The notes: generated by a model from the letters alone, not told the origin. A DNA stretch of 64,000 nt from Roseiarcus sp963784805 (GCA_963784805.1 CAWASR010000016.1:310001-374000), one strand, 5' to 3'; shown: positions 8,304 to 18,279, counted from the first letter of the stretch. Numbers and translations are program-made.

Positions 8304-10619
8304 GTGCCCAAACGCCCCCTCGCCAAGCGCGCTGTCCCGTACGCGGACGAAGGTCAGCGCAAGACTGCGGGTGCGCTTCCCTCCCGCGAGGAACTGCTCG
8401 CGTTCATCGGCGAGGCGGCGACGCGCGTCACCAAGCGCGACATCGCTCGCGCTTTCGGCGTCAAGGGCGATGCGAAGGCTGAGCTCAAGCTTCTGGTCAG
8501 GGACCTACAGGCCGACGGCGTGATCGCGCGCGGCCGCAAGACTCTGCACGCTGCTGGGCGCCTGCCGTCGATCGTCGTGGCCGACATTTCCGAACGTGAT
8601 CGCGACGGCGAGCTAATCGCCAAGCCAGCCGAATGGAGCGAAGACGGGTCGACGCCTCGCATTCTGGTGCGCCGGTCGCGCGGCCGCCGGGATAATGCGC
8701 CGGCTCCGGGCATGGGCGCGCGGGTGCTGATGCGGGTCGAATTCGAGTCCGGCGCCGGCCCAAAGGACCCGGCCTATTCGGGCCGCGTGATCAAAATTCT
8801 CGACCGGATGAAGCCCCGCGCATTCGCCGTCTTTCGCAGGACGGACAACGGCGCCGGGCGCGCTTTGCCGGTCGAAAAGCGGTCCGCCGGACGCGATTTT
8901 CTGGTGCCGCAAGGCATGGCGGGCGAGGCCGAGGATGGCGATCTTGTCGCCATCGAGCCATTGCGTGAAGGGCGCCTCGGCGCGCCAACTGCGCGCGTCG
9001 TCGAATCTCTCGGTTCAGTCAAGTCCGAGCGCGCGGTTAGCCTTATCGCGCTTGCAGCACATCACATTCCCTATGTCTTTTCGGCCGCCGCGCTCGCTGA
9101 GGCCGAGGGCCAGCGCCCCGCCCGTCTGGCTCCGCCGCGCGAGGATTGGCGCAAACTGCCGCTCGTCACTATCGATCCGCCCGACGCCAAGGATCACGAC
9201 GACGCAGTCCACGCCGCGGCCGATCCCGACCCCGCGAACTCAGGCGGCTACGTTCTCACCGTCGCCATCGCTGACGTGGCGGCCTATGTCCGGCCGGGGT
9301 CGGCGCTGGACCGCGATGCTCTCGATCGCGGCAATTCTGTCTATTTCCCCGATCGGGTGGTGCCAATGCTGCCCGAGCGCATCTCCAACGACCTGTGCTC
9401 GCTGCGCCCGCGGGAGGACCGGCCGGCGCTCGCCGTGCGCATGATCCTGGGCGCCGACGGGCGCAAGCGGTCGCATAAGTTTCACCGAGTCATGATGCGC
9501 TCGGCGGCCAAGCTCGCCTACGAACAGGCGCAGCGCGCCATCGACGGAGCGCCGGACGAGACGACGGCTCCGCTCGTCGACAGCGTGCTGAAGCCGCTCT
9601 ACGCCGCGCATGCCGTCATCAAAATCGAGCGCGGACGACGCGACCCGCTCGATCTCGATCTGCCCGAGCGCAAGCTCGTGCTCGACAAGCAGGGTCGACT
9701 GATCGACGTGCGCTGGCCGGAGCGCCTGGAAGCGCATCGCCTGATCGAGGAGTTTATGATCCTCGCCAATGTCGCGGCGGCCGAAGCCCTGGAATCCGCG
9801 CGTTCGCCCCTCATCTATCGCGCCCACGACGCGCCGAGCGTCGAGAAGCTCAATGATCTCGTCGAGTTTCTGGCGAGCATCGGCGTCAAGCTCGCCAAGG
9901 GGGAGCACGTCCGCCCTTCGCAATTCAACGGCGTCTTGAGCCGGGTGCGCGGTCAGGCGGTCGAGGCGCTGGTCAACGAGGTGGTGCTGCGCGCCCAGGC
10001 GCAAGCGGAATACAGCCACGAAAACTATGGCCATTTCGGGCTCAATCTGCGCCGTTACGCCCATTTCACCTCGCCGATCCGCCGTTACGCCGATCTGATC
10101 GTCCATCGCGCGCTGATCCGCGCGCTCAACCTTGGCGAAGGCGGCCTTGGCGATATGCGGGGCGGCGAACTGGCGCAGATCGCGGAGCATATTTCGGCGG
10201 CCGAGCGGCGCGCCATGGCCGCGGAGCGCGAGACGGTCGATCGTCTCGTCGCGGCGCATCTGGTCGATCGCGTCGGCGCCGTTTTCCCCGCGCGCATCGC
10301 CGGCGTCACCCGGGTCGGACTGTTCCTTAAGCTCGTCGAGACCGGCGCTGACGGCTTTGTGCCTGCCGCGAGCCTCGGCGACGAATATTTCCGGTTCGAG
10401 GAGAAGACCCGCGCGCTCGTGGGGACGCGAACGCGTCAGGCCTACCGCCTCGGCGACGCGGTCGAGGCGCGTCTCCTCGAGGCCGCGCCGTTCGCTGGGG
10501 CGCTGCGCTTCGAGATCGTCTCCGGCGGCGGTTCGCGCGAAGAACTGGGCCGCTCGGGAACGCGCGGGCGAGCCGGCGCGCGCACGGGCAAAGAGGGCCG
10601 CAAAGGCATGCGCCGATGA
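8304..10619 (+). CDS. rnr: Ribonuclease R
   Basis: A 3'-5' exoribonuclease of the RNase II family that degrades structured RNA. At 771 residues it has the expected length. In order: an N-terminal winged-helix region, cold-shock-like OB folds, the RNB catalytic domain (about 285-620) with the metal-binding acidic motif IDPPDAKDHDDAVH and the GNSVYFPDRVVPMLPE segment, an S1 domain (about 640-725), and a basic tail. The start is GTG 8304. The stop overlaps the next gene by four bases (ATGA 10616-10619), and the rnr-DUF983-NUDIX order is a common alphaproteobacterial operon. Confidence 0.95.
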   Translation: MPKRPLAKRAVPYADEGQRKTAGALPSREELLAFIGEAATRVTKRDIARAFGVKGDAKAELKLLVRDLQADGVIARGRKTLHAAGRLPSIVVADISERDRDGELIAKPAEWSEDGSTPRILVRRSRGRRDNAPAPGMGARVLMRVEFESGAGPKDPAYSGRVIKILDRMKPRAFAVFRRTDNGAGRALPVEKRSAGRDFLVPQGMAGEAEDGDLVAIEPLREGRLGAPTARVVESLGSVKSERAVSLIALAAHHIPYVFSAAALAEAEGQRPARLAPPREDWRKLPLVTIDPPDAKDHDDAVHAAADPDPANSGGYVLTVAIADVAAYVRPGSALDRDALDRGNSVYFPDRVVPMLPERISNDLCSLRPREDRPALAVRMILGADGRKRSHKFHRVMMRSAAKLAYEQAQRAIDGAPDETTAPLVDSVLKPLYAAHAVIKIERGRRDPLDLDLPERKLVLDKQGRLIDVRWPERLEAHRLIEEFMILANVAAAEALESARSPLIYRAHDAPSVEKLNDLVEFLASIGVKLAKGEHVRPSQFNGVLSRVRGQAVEALVNEVVLRAQAQAEYSHENYGHFGLNLRRYAHFTSPIRRYADLIVHRALIRALNLGEGGLGDMRGGELAQIAEHISAAERRAMAAERETVDRLVAAHLVDRVGAVFPARIAGVTRVGLFLKLVETGADGFVPAASLGDEYFRFEEKTRALVGTRTRQAYRLGDAVEARLLEAAPFAGALRFEIVSGGGSREELGRSGTRGRAGARTGKEGRKGMRR

Positions 10620-11029
10620 ACGACATGTCCCGTTTCCGAAACTTTCCCATGCCTAGGGGAAAGCGCCCGCTCGGCGAGGCGATCCGTCGCGGATTCATCG
10701 GACGCTGTCCAGCCTGCGGCAGGGGGCGTCTGTTCCGTTCCTATCTCAAGGTGGCCAATTTCTGCCCCACATGCGGGGAGGAGTTCAGCCACCACCGCGC
10801 TGACGACGCGCCGGCCTACGTGACAATGCTGATCGTCGGCCATCTGGTCGCCGGCGGCATCCTTTTTTGCGAGGAGGAATGGCCGCATTCGTCGATGGTC
10901 CTTGTCGCTCTGTTCTGGGTTACGGTGACGATCGTCATGAGCCTGATCATTCTGCCGCGCGCCAAGGGCGCCGTCGTCGGCCAGCAATGGGCGATGGGTC
11001 TGCATGGCTTCGGCCCCGGAGGAGACTGA
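10616..11029 (+). CDS. DUF983 family membrane protein
   Basis: A 137-residue conserved protein. The N-terminal half carries two CxxC pairs (GRCPACGRG and FCPTCGEEF), typical of a small zinc ribbon; the C-terminal half has two hydrophobic helices (AYVTMLIVGHLVAGGILF and VALFWVTVTIVMSLIILP). This matches DUF983, whose function is not established. It is translationally coupled to rnr by a four-base overlap and is followed by the NUDIX gene after three bases. Confidence 0.88.
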   Translation: MNDMSRFRNFPMPRGKRPLGEAIRRGFIGRCPACGRGRLFRSYLKVANFCPTCGEEFSHHRADDAPAYVTMLIVGHLVAGGILFCEEEWPHSSMVLVALFWVTVTIVMSLIILPRAKGAVVGQQWAMGLHGFGPGGD

Positions 11030-11031
11030 GC

Positions 11032-11739
11032 GTGACCGGGCGCGAAAGCCGCGCTCAGGCGACGCGCCCTCGCGACGCGGCGACGCTCATCATTGTCGAG
11101 GGCTCCGGGCGGGCGGCGCGGGTGCTGATGGGCAAGCGTCACCAGGGGCACGCGTTCATGCCCGGCAAGTTCGTCTTTCCCGGCGGCCGGATCGAGGCTG
11201 AGGATCGGCTGATGAGCGTCGCGGGCGCGCTCGATCCGAACGTCGAGGAAAAACTCAACCTCCGCGTGCGCCGCCCCTCGCCAGGCTTTGCGCGGGCGAT
11301 CGCGCTGGCGGCGATCCGCGAGACCTTCGAGGAAACGGGGCTCGCCATCGGCATCGGCGATTATGGCGCGCCCGAGAATCCTCCGCCCGGCGCCTGGGCG
11401 CGGTTCGCCGCGACCGGCGTCTATCCGGCGCTCGAAGCGATCGACTTCCTCGCCCGCGCGATCACGCCGCCGGGACGTCCGAGGCGCTTCGACGCGCGCT
11501 TTCTCGTCGTCGACGCGCGCTTCATCGCCAGGCGGGTCGAAGGGGTCGTTCATTCCGATGCGGAACTGGTCGAACTCGTCTGGACGCCGCTCGACAAGGC
11601 GCGCGAACTCGATCTTCCAGAGATCACCCGACATGCGCTCGACGATCTCTCGCACGCTCTCGAATGCGGCCTCGACAGGCGCCGGAGGCGGCCATTCTAT
11701 CGTCAGGAGCGCGGTAAGCGGCTGCGAGAAGAGCTTTAG
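11032..11739 (+). CDS. NUDIX hydrolase
   Basis: About 235 residues. The NUDIX box is present but split by an insertion, as in the NUDT7/NUDT19-like group: GKFVFPGGRIEAED, then AIRETFEETGL with the REXXEE metal-binding core. Members cleave nucleoside diphosphates linked to another moiety; NUDT7/19 relatives act on CoA derivatives, so CoA diphosphatase activity is a guess. The start is GTG 11032 with GGAGGAG upstream; the frame is open further back only as a shadow of the DUF983 gene. Third gene of the rnr operon. Confidence 0.85.
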   Translation: MTGRESRAQATRPRDAATLIIVEGSGRAARVLMGKRHQGHAFMPGKFVFPGGRIEAEDRLMSVAGALDPNVEEKLNLRVRRPSPGFARAIALAAIRETFEETGLAIGIGDYGAPENPPPGAWARFAATGVYPALEAIDFLARAITPPGRPRRFDARFLVVDARFIARRVEGVVHSDAELVELVWTPLDKARELDLPEITRHALDDLSHALECGLDRRRRRPFYRQERGKRLREEL

Positions 11740-11885
11740 GCCGCTTTCTGATCAAATTGAAACGCCATCTTGGGCGCGAGCGAAGCGAAGCAATCCGGCC
11801 TACCGTCGCCAACCCCCGGCCGCCGTTTTGCTCTTGCCTTCTTTTTCGACGCGGAACCAGCCTCGGTTTGAGAGCGGCGATATTC

Positions 11886-12740
11886 TCAAATTTCTAACGC
11901 GCTGGCGAGCTTGCGCATATCGGCCCAGGCAAGTCGCTTCTGGCCGGGCTGTCGAAGCAAGTAGGCCGGATGCAACATGGCGAACGCCCGAATTTCGTGG
12001 CCGCTTTCGCTTCGATAGGCGAACCATGAGCCGCGCGCCCGCGTTATTCCCCCCTTCACGCCCAAGAGCGTCTGAGCCGCTGAACCGCCGAGGCAAACCA
12101 AAATCTCAGGATTGGCGAGTTCGATCTGTCGTTTGATGAAGGGCAGGCAGATCTGGGTTTCCAGCAAGGTGGGAGTCCGATTGCCGGGCGGCCGCCAGGG
12201 AACGACGTTGGCGATATACACTTGGCTACGGTCGAGCCCGATGGCGGCCAACATGCGATCGAGCAACTGTCCGGCTCGCCCGACGAACGGCCGGCCGACG
12301 CGATCTTCGTCGCCGCCGGGAGCTTCGCCGACAAACATGATCCGGGAGCCCGCGGCGCCATCGGCAAACACGATCTGGGTGGCGGTCCTTTTTAGCGCGC
12401 AACCTTCGAACCCGTCCATGTTCGCTCGCAACGTCGCCAAGTCGGGAGACGAGGCGGCGAGTTCCCGGGCGTCGGATGTCGCGGCCTCGGGCGGCGCGAT
12501 AGCGCCGGCGGCGCGGCCGAGGCTCGGATCGACCGTCGACACCGAGGGCGGAGCGTCGCGTGAAATGGCGGTCGCCGCTTCGACCGCGCGCCGATCCGCG
12601 GCCACGGCCTTTGCGAATCGATCGTGAGGCGTTTCATCGACAGCGGATTCGACCCCGGCCTCCAGCCACCACCTTAGCGCCCTCGCCGCTTCCTCGGTTC
12701 CGGGATGAGAAGAACTGGCGACGTTTGTCGGGACCGTCAT
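11886..12740 (-). CDS. Uracil-DNA glycosylase, family 4
   Basis: Removes uracil from DNA. The catalytic motif I region (FVGEAPGGDEDRVGRPFVGR) and motif II (HPAYLLRQP) are clear, in a C-terminal domain of about 185 residues preceded by a poorly conserved N-terminal 95 residues, as in other alphaproteobacterial members. Family 4 enzymes normally bind a 4Fe-4S cluster through four cysteines. This protein has only three cysteines in total (in FEGCAL, QICLPF and LVCLGG), and the usual CRPP cysteine is WRPP here. It is divergent from the ETF-QO gene. Confidence 0.85.
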   Translation of the reverse strand: MTVPTNVASSSHPGTEEAARALRWWLEAGVESAVDETPHDRFAKAVAADRRAVEAATAISRDAPPSVSTVDPSLGRAAGAIAPPEAATSDARELAASSPDLATLRANMDGFEGCALKRTATQIVFADGAAGSRIMFVGEAPGGDEDRVGRPFVGRAGQLLDRMLAAIGLDRSQVYIANVVPWRPPGNRTPTLLETQICLPFIKRQIELANPEILVCLGGSAAQTLLGVKGGITRARGSWFAYRSESGHEIRAFAMLHPAYLLRQPGQKRLAWADMRKLASALEI

Positions 12741-12832
12741 GGATTCTCGCGGCTCTCACGCGCTTGCTTACCGGCACGAAGGCAATCTAGCATGTCGCGG
12801 GCGGCAGAGCACCCAAACCGGGCCCTTATGGC

Positions 12833-14509
12833 ATGACCGACGAAGCAGGCCTTCCTCCGCGAGAGTCGATGAGCTACGACGTTGTCGTCGTCGGCGCGGG
12901 GCCTGCGGGCCTGGCTGCGGCGATTCGGCTCAAATCGCTGAACCCGGATCATTCGGTCGTCGTCGTCGAGAAAGGCTCGGCCGTCGGCGCGCACATTCTC
13001 TCCGGGGCGGTCATCGATCCGATCGGCCTAGACCGGCTTGCGCCCGACTGGCGCTCCGATCCGGAATGCCCGCTGAAGACCAAGGTTTCCGCCGACCGTT
13101 ACTATTTCCTCGGAAAGACCGCCGGCGTGCGCCTTCCGAATTGGCCGATGCCAAGGCTGATGGGCAATCATGGCAATTTCATCGGCTCGCTTGGCGCTTT
13201 GACGCGATGGCTCGGCGCGCGCGCCGAGGGGCTGGGGGTCGAAATATACCCCGGTTTTGCCGCCACGGAGCTTCTGTTCGGCGGCAAGGGCGAAGTCGAG
13301 GGCGTCGCGACCGGCGACATGGGCGTCGACCGGGACGGCAAGCCGAAGGCGAACTTCACGCGAGGCATGGAGCTCCGCGGCAAATACCTCCTGCTCGCGG
13401 AAGGGGCGCGCGGGTCGCTGTCCAAGCAGGCGATCGCCCGTTACGGACTGGACTCAAAGAGCGGACCGCAAAAGTATGGGATCGGTCTCAAGGAGCTGTG
13501 GCAGGTTTCCGCCGATCGATTTTCGCCCGGTCTCGTTCAGCATACTTTCGGCTGGCCGCTTTCGGGCGGCGCGACGGGAGGCTCGTTTACCTATCATTAC
13601 GACGACCGTCTGGTGTCGGTTGGATTCGTGGTGCACCTCAACTACGACAATCCGACTCTGTCTCCGTTCGACGAGTTCCAGCAATTCAAGACCCATCCGT
13701 TCGTGCGCGAAACCTTCGCAACCGGCAAGCGCCTTGGGTATGGCGCGCGGGTCATCGCATCCGGCGGCTGGCAATCCGTGCCCAAGCTCGTGTTTCCTGG
13801 CGGGGCTCTGATCGGCTGCGCGGCGGGATTTGTGAATTTCGCCCGGATCAAGGGTTCCCATAACGCCATCCTCTCTGGGATGTTGGCGGCCGACAAGGCG
13901 CACGAGGCGCTGGCGGCGGGCCGGGCCAACGACGAATTGACCGCCTACGAGGAGGCGTGGCGAGCCTCGGATATCGGTCGCGACCTCTACAGGGTTCGCA
14001 ATGTGAAGCCTCTTTGGTCACGATTCGGTCTCATCCCCGGCATCGGGCTGGGCGCTGTCGACATGTGGACCAATGAACTGTTCAACGGGTCCCTTTTCGG
14101 CACCCTTAAGTATGGAAAGCCGGACAGCGCGACTTTGAAGACGATTGGCGAAGTGACCCCGATCGCCTATCCAAAGCCTGACGGAATCGTGAGTTTTGAC
14201 AAGAGCTCGTCCGTCTTCCTCTCGAACACGAACCACGAAGAAGATCAACCGGTTCACTTGCGTCTGCTCGACCCGGCGATACCGGTTCGTGACAATCTGC
14301 CGCGCTACGGCGAGCCTGCGCGGCTTTATTGTCCGGCGGGGGTTTATGAGATCGTCTATGCAGACGAGGCCGCCCGCACGGATCCTCGCTTCGTCATCAA
14401 CGCCCAGAATTGCGTTCACTGCAAGACCTGCGACATCAAGGACCCGGCGCGAAACATCGAATGGACTCCGCCGGAGGGGGGAGGCGGTCCGAACTATCCG
14501 GACATGTGA
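12833..14509 (+). CDS. Electron transfer flavoprotein-ubiquinone oxidoreductase
   Basis: The inner-membrane-associated flavoprotein that passes electrons from ETF (fatty acid and amino acid oxidation) to ubiquinone (EC 1.5.5.1). At 558 residues it is close to the family norm. The N-terminal FAD-binding motif is VVVVGAGPAGLAAAIRL; the central part contains the ubiquinone-pocket blocks (FTYHYDDRLVSVGFVVHLNY). The C-terminal 4Fe-4S site has all four cysteines: LYCPAGVYE and NCVHCKTCDIKDP. The conserved neighbourhood with a TPR protein and ispE is typical of Hyphomicrobiales. Confidence 0.95.
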   Translation: MTDEAGLPPRESMSYDVVVVGAGPAGLAAAIRLKSLNPDHSVVVVEKGSAVGAHILSGAVIDPIGLDRLAPDWRSDPECPLKTKVSADRYYFLGKTAGVRLPNWPMPRLMGNHGNFIGSLGALTRWLGARAEGLGVEIYPGFAATELLFGGKGEVEGVATGDMGVDRDGKPKANFTRGMELRGKYLLLAEGARGSLSKQAIARYGLDSKSGPQKYGIGLKELWQVSADRFSPGLVQHTFGWPLSGGATGGSFTYHYDDRLVSVGFVVHLNYDNPTLSPFDEFQQFKTHPFVRETFATGKRLGYGARVIASGGWQSVPKLVFPGGALIGCAAGFVNFARIKGSHNAILSGMLAADKAHEALAAGRANDELTAYEEAWRASDIGRDLYRVRNVKPLWSRFGLIPGIGLGAVDMWTNELFNGSLFGTLKYGKPDSATLKTIGEVTPIAYPKPDGIVSFDKSSSVFLSNTNHEEDQPVHLRLLDPAIPVRDNLPRYGEPARLYCPAGVYEIVYADEAARTDPRFVINAQNCVHCKTCDIKDPARNIEWTPPEGGGGPNYPDM

Positions 14510-14654
14510 GGCTCGAAGCCGGCGCAAATTTGCCGCTTTTTGTTGCGAGCTAGCGCGATCTGGGAGAGAATCAAGAGTTCCGCGGGTCAATCGGCCTCAA
14601 ACCGTCTGGCCCGCAGTCGTTCGCAAAGCCGTCGAGTATGGAGAAAGACCGGAC

Positions 14655-16418
14655 GTGAAGAACCCAATCAGTCATGGGGCGCTGGCAGCCGGCGTTTTCC
14701 TTTCGGGGGTCTTGGTCGCGCTCGCGGCGGCGACGGCCGCAACCCCCGCGCCCGGGTCGAAGGCGCAAGCACCCGAACTCGCCGACAGCCAACCCGGCAA
14801 TTATCTCGCCGCGCTTATCGCCAGCGATGACCGCGATACGGCTTCGGCGGAAGTCTATTATCGCGCGGCGCTCAGCGTCGATCCCCGCAACCCCGATCTG
14901 CTCGAGCGCGCCTTCGCGGCGACGCTGGCCAACGGCGACGAGGCCGGCGCGGGCTCCCTCGCCGAGCGGCTCGTGGCGCGCGATCCAAATAACAGCATGG
15001 CTCGCCTGATGATTGCGGTTCAAGCCATTCAGAAGGGACAATACGCCGCCGCGCGCACGCAATTGTCGATCGGCGACTCGCCGCGATCGCGCGACGTGAC
15101 GACGGCGCTGCTGGTCGCTTGGTGCTATGCGGGCCAGGCGGATCTGCGTCACGCGCTGGACACGCTCGACCGGGTCCGCGACCCGGCGGTCGCCGCGTTT
15201 CGGGACTATCACGGCGGCCTGATCGCTGATCTGCTGGGAAACCCGGTTGAAGCGCGGCGCAGGCTCAAGGCCGCCTACGACGCCGACAAGAACAGTCTTC
15301 GCTTCGCCGAAGCCTACGCCTATTTTCTGGCGACCCACGGCGATTTGGACGGGGCAAAAAAGATCTACACCGACTTTTCCGTCCTGGTCCCACACCATCC
15401 GATCGTCGAGCGGGCGCTCGCGACCCTCAACGCGGGCAAGACTCTGGATCCAGTGGTGCATGACGCGAAGGACGGCGCCGCAGAAGTGCTCTACGGATTG
15501 GGTGGGGCAGGCAGCCGGCAGCATGGCGATGAGCTTCCCTCGCTCATTTATCTTCGCCTATCGCTGTATCTGCGACCCTCCAACGACTTGGCTGCTGTGA
15601 CGCTCGCAAACCTGTTCGACCAGCTCAAGCAGCCAGAGCGTGCGATCGCGGCCTACCAGCTGGTGCCGGCGACATCGCCTCTGAGGGATGCGGCCGACGT
15701 TCAAAGCGCGCTCGAGCTCGAGGCGTTGGGCAAACCCGACGAGGCCATGAAGCGGATGACAGAAATTGTCGCTGCTAGGCCGCAAGATGTCGACGCTTTG
15801 AGCTCGCTCGCGGGGTTGCAGCGGGCGGCCAAGAAATATGCCGAGGCGGCGGCGACTTACGACAAGGCGATCGCGGCGGTTGGGATACCTCAGCGGGAAA
15901 ATTGGACCTTGTTCTACTTTCGGGGCATTTGCTTCGAGCGGGACAAGCAATGGCCGAAGGCCGAGTCCGATTTCAAGCGCGCGCTGGAACTCGTCCCCGA
16001 TCAACCGCTCGTCCTCAATTATCTCGGTTACACCTGGGTCGATCGGGGCGTCAATCTGGAAGAGGCTCTGAAGATGCTTCGCCGCGCGGTCGAACTGCGA
16101 CCCGACGACGGCTATATCGTGGACAGTTTGGGCTGGGCTCACTTCAAGCTCGGGCAGTTCGCCGAAGCGGCGCAGACCCTTGAGCGGGCGATCGATTTGA
16201 AGCCGGCCGATCCGGTGCTGAACGACCATCTCGGAGACGCGTATTGGCGCGTCAACCGCCGGATCGAAGCGCGCTTTCAGTGGAACCACGCGCGCGACAT
16301 GGGTCCCGATCCTGGGGATCTGCCCGCGATACTGAAAAAGATCAAGTACGGCCTGCCGGACCTCACATCCAATCAGGCGGCGCCGGGCGCAGCGCCTCAA
16401 GCGCACGGCGGCGGCTAG
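14655..16418 (+). CDS. Exported tetratricopeptide-repeat protein
   Basis: A 587-residue TPR protein. The N-terminus (KNPISHGALAAGVFLSGVLV, ending in ALAAATAA) looks like a signal peptide or anchor. Multiple TPR units follow, with the A/G-Y-x-A pattern clearest at AEVYYRAALSVDPRNPDLL, AESDFKRALELVPDQPLVL, ALKMLRRAVELRPDDGYIV and AAQTLERAIDLKPADPVLN. Start GTG 14655 gives the signal peptide directly; the frame is open upstream into the ETF-QO gene but without family resemblance there. It probably acts as a periplasmic or outer-membrane scaffold. It is followed after 18 bases by ispE. Confidence 0.8.
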   Translation: MKNPISHGALAAGVFLSGVLVALAAATAATPAPGSKAQAPELADSQPGNYLAALIASDDRDTASAEVYYRAALSVDPRNPDLLERAFAATLANGDEAGAGSLAERLVARDPNNSMARLMIAVQAIQKGQYAAARTQLSIGDSPRSRDVTTALLVAWCYAGQADLRHALDTLDRVRDPAVAAFRDYHGGLIADLLGNPVEARRRLKAAYDADKNSLRFAEAYAYFLATHGDLDGAKKIYTDFSVLVPHHPIVERALATLNAGKTLDPVVHDAKDGAAEVLYGLGGAGSRQHGDELPSLIYLRLSLYLRPSNDLAAVTLANLFDQLKQPERAIAAYQLVPATSPLRDAADVQSALELEALGKPDEAMKRMTEIVAARPQDVDALSSLAGLQRAAKKYAEAAATYDKAIAAVGIPQRENWTLFYFRGICFERDKQWPKAESDFKRALELVPDQPLVLNYLGYTWVDRGVNLEEALKMLRRAVELRPDDGYIVDSLGWAHFKLGQFAEAAQTLERAIDLKPADPVLNDHLGDAYWRVNRRIEARFQWNHARDMGPDPGDLPAILKKIKYGLPDLTSNQAAPGAAPQAHGGG

Positions 16419-16436
16419 ACCCGTCGCTCGCCAGTC

Positions 16437-17303
16437 ATGCGCTGGCTCCGCGCCCCGGCCAAGATCAACCTGACCTTGCGCGTGATCGGGCGGCGCGCCG
16501 ACGGCTGGCATGAAATCGAGAGTCTCGTTGCGTTCGGCGGGACTTGCGACTGGCTCGGGTTCGAGCCCGGTTCCGATCTCGCCCTCGAGGTCGAGGGACC
16601 GAACGCCGCCGAGACGGGGCCGGTTGATGAAAATCTGGTTTTGCGCGGCGCGCGCGCGCTTGCCTCCCTTGTTCCCGGTCTGACGGTCGGCCGCTTCCGT
16701 TTGATCAAGCGCCTGCCGGTTGCGGCCGGCCTCGGGGGAGGGTCGTCGGACGCCGCCGCGGCTCTGCGCGCGCTCGCCGACGCAAACGGCCTATCCGCCG
16801 GCGACCGGCGCTTGCGCGCCGCGGCGATCGAGACGGGAGCGGACGTGCCGGTCTGCATATGTCCGCGAGCCCGGATGATGACCGGGATCGGAGACCAGCT
16901 CGGCCCCTCAATTCGCCTGCCGAGAACTTTCGCTGTTTTGGTCAATCCGCGGATCGCGGCGCCGACGCCGCAAGTCTTCGCGGCGCTTGGGCTCGAACCA
17001 GGGTCGAGCTTCACCCTCTCCGACCCGCCATACCCCGAGGCCGATTCGCAAGGGCCGCTTGTTCTCGCTTCTCTTGTCGGGCGCCGCAACGACCTTGAAG
17101 CCGGAGCGCGACGAGTTGTCCCGGCGATCGGCGCGGTGCTCGACAGGCTGTCGCGCTCGCCCGGGGCCAGGCTGGCGCGGATGTCGGGGTCGGGCGCGAC
17201 CTGTTTTGCCCTGTTCGACGACCGCCGGAGCGCCGCGGCGGCTCGGCGAGCGATCGGCGGCGAAAGGACGGACTGGTGGGTCGCGGCGACATGTCTTCGC
17301 TAG
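16437..17303 (+). CDS. ispE: 4-diphosphocytidyl-2-C-methyl-D-erythritol kinase
   Basis: GHMP kinase of the MEP isoprenoid pathway (EC 2.7.1.148). It has the family start APAKINLTLRVIGRRADGWH, the ATP-binding glycine loop PVAAGLGGGSSDAAAAL, and the C-terminal GHMP motif RMSGSGATCFALF. At 288 residues it is full length. It is probably co-transcribed with the TPR gene 18 bases upstream. Confidence 0.95.
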   Translation: MRWLRAPAKINLTLRVIGRRADGWHEIESLVAFGGTCDWLGFEPGSDLALEVEGPNAAETGPVDENLVLRGARALASLVPGLTVGRFRLIKRLPVAAGLGGGSSDAAAALRALADANGLSAGDRRLRAAAIETGADVPVCICPRARMMTGIGDQLGPSIRLPRTFAVLVNPRIAAPTPQVFAALGLEPGSSFTLSDPPYPEADSQGPLVLASLVGRRNDLEAGARRVVPAIGAVLDRLSRSPGARLARMSGSGATCFALFDDRRSAAAARRAIGGERTDWWVAATCLR

Positions 17304-17415
17304 ACGGAAAAAAACCGCCGGCTGGGCGTCGGATCGCGGGTTCGCCCGGCCGCGCTTTAAGGCCGCGGCAAGGGTGACGCTGATTTACGGGATGACCTCG
17401 CGGGGGAGATCGGAA

Positions 17416-18279
17416 TTGAGCAAAGTCGCATTCATTGGACTTGGGGTGATGGGGTTTCCGATGGCGGGTCATTTGAAAACCCGCCGCGGCGACGAAGTCG
17501 TCGTCTACAATCGAACGACGGCCACGGCGTCCAGGTGGGTTGACAAATTCGGCGGATCGAGCGCGCCGACCGCGCGCGAGGCGGCGGCCGATTGCGAATT
17601 TGTCATTGCCTGCGTCAGCGCCGACGACGATTTGCGATCGGTGGCGCTGGGCGAGGCCGGCGCCTTCGCGGGCATGCGGCCCGGCGCGGTCTTCATTGAC
17701 CACACCACAGCGTCAGCCAATGTCGCTCGCGAACTCCATCGCGAAGCCGGGCGGCGAGGATTGGGGTTCGTCGACGCGCCGGTTTCCGGGGGGCAGGCGG
17801 GGGCGGAAAACGCCCAGTTGACGGTGATGTGCGGGGGCGACGAGACCGACTTTGCCAAGGCGGAGCCGGTCATCGCCGCCTATGCCCGCCTGTGCCGCCG
17901 CATGGGACCCGCCGGCGCCGGACAACTCACCAAAATGGTCAACCAGATTTGCATTGCAGGGCTGCTGCAGGCGCTCTCCGAAGGACTGAGGTTCGCGGAG
18001 GCGGCGGAACTTGACCAGGAGTCGGTGATCGACGTCATCTCGAAAGGGGCGGCTCAATCGTGGCAAATGGATAATCGGCATAAGACCATGGTCGCCAAAA
18101 AATTCGACTTCGGTTTCGCGGTCGATCTGATGCGCAAGGACCTCGGTATTTGCCTCGATGAAGCCCGGCGCAATGGAGCCTCGCTTCCGGTGGCCGCGCT
18201 GGTCGACCAATTCTACAGCGAAGTTCAGACCATGGGCGGGGGACGCTGGGACACTTCAAGCCTGATCGCGCGCCTCTGA
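17416..18279 (+). CDS. NAD(P)-dependent beta-hydroxyacid dehydrogenase (3-hydroxyisobutyrate dehydrogenase family)
   Basis: A 287-residue enzyme of the 3-HIBDH/tartronate semialdehyde reductase family. The Rossmann motif is VAFIGLGVMGFPMAGHL, the substrate-binding block is DAPVSGGQAGAE, and the catalytic lysine lies in LTKMVNQICIAG. Start TTG 17416 is chosen because GGGGGAG lies seven bases upstream and the protein then begins SKVAFIG as family members do; ATG 17392 is the alternative. The exact hydroxyacid (3-hydroxyisobutyrate, glyoxylate or succinic semialdehyde series) cannot be told. No gene is seen in the 280 bases downstream. Confidence 0.85.
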   Translation: MSKVAFIGLGVMGFPMAGHLKTRRGDEVVVYNRTTATASRWVDKFGGSSAPTAREAAADCEFVIACVSADDDLRSVALGEAGAFAGMRPGAVFIDHTTASANVARELHREAGRRGLGFVDAPVSGGQAGAENAQLTVMCGGDETDFAKAEPVIAAYARLCRRMGPAGAGQLTKMVNQICIAGLLQALSEGLRFAEAAELDQESVIDVISKGAAQSWQMDNRHKTMVAKKFDFGFAVDLMRKDLGICLDEARRNGASLPVAALVDQFYSEVQTMGGGRWDTSSLIARL

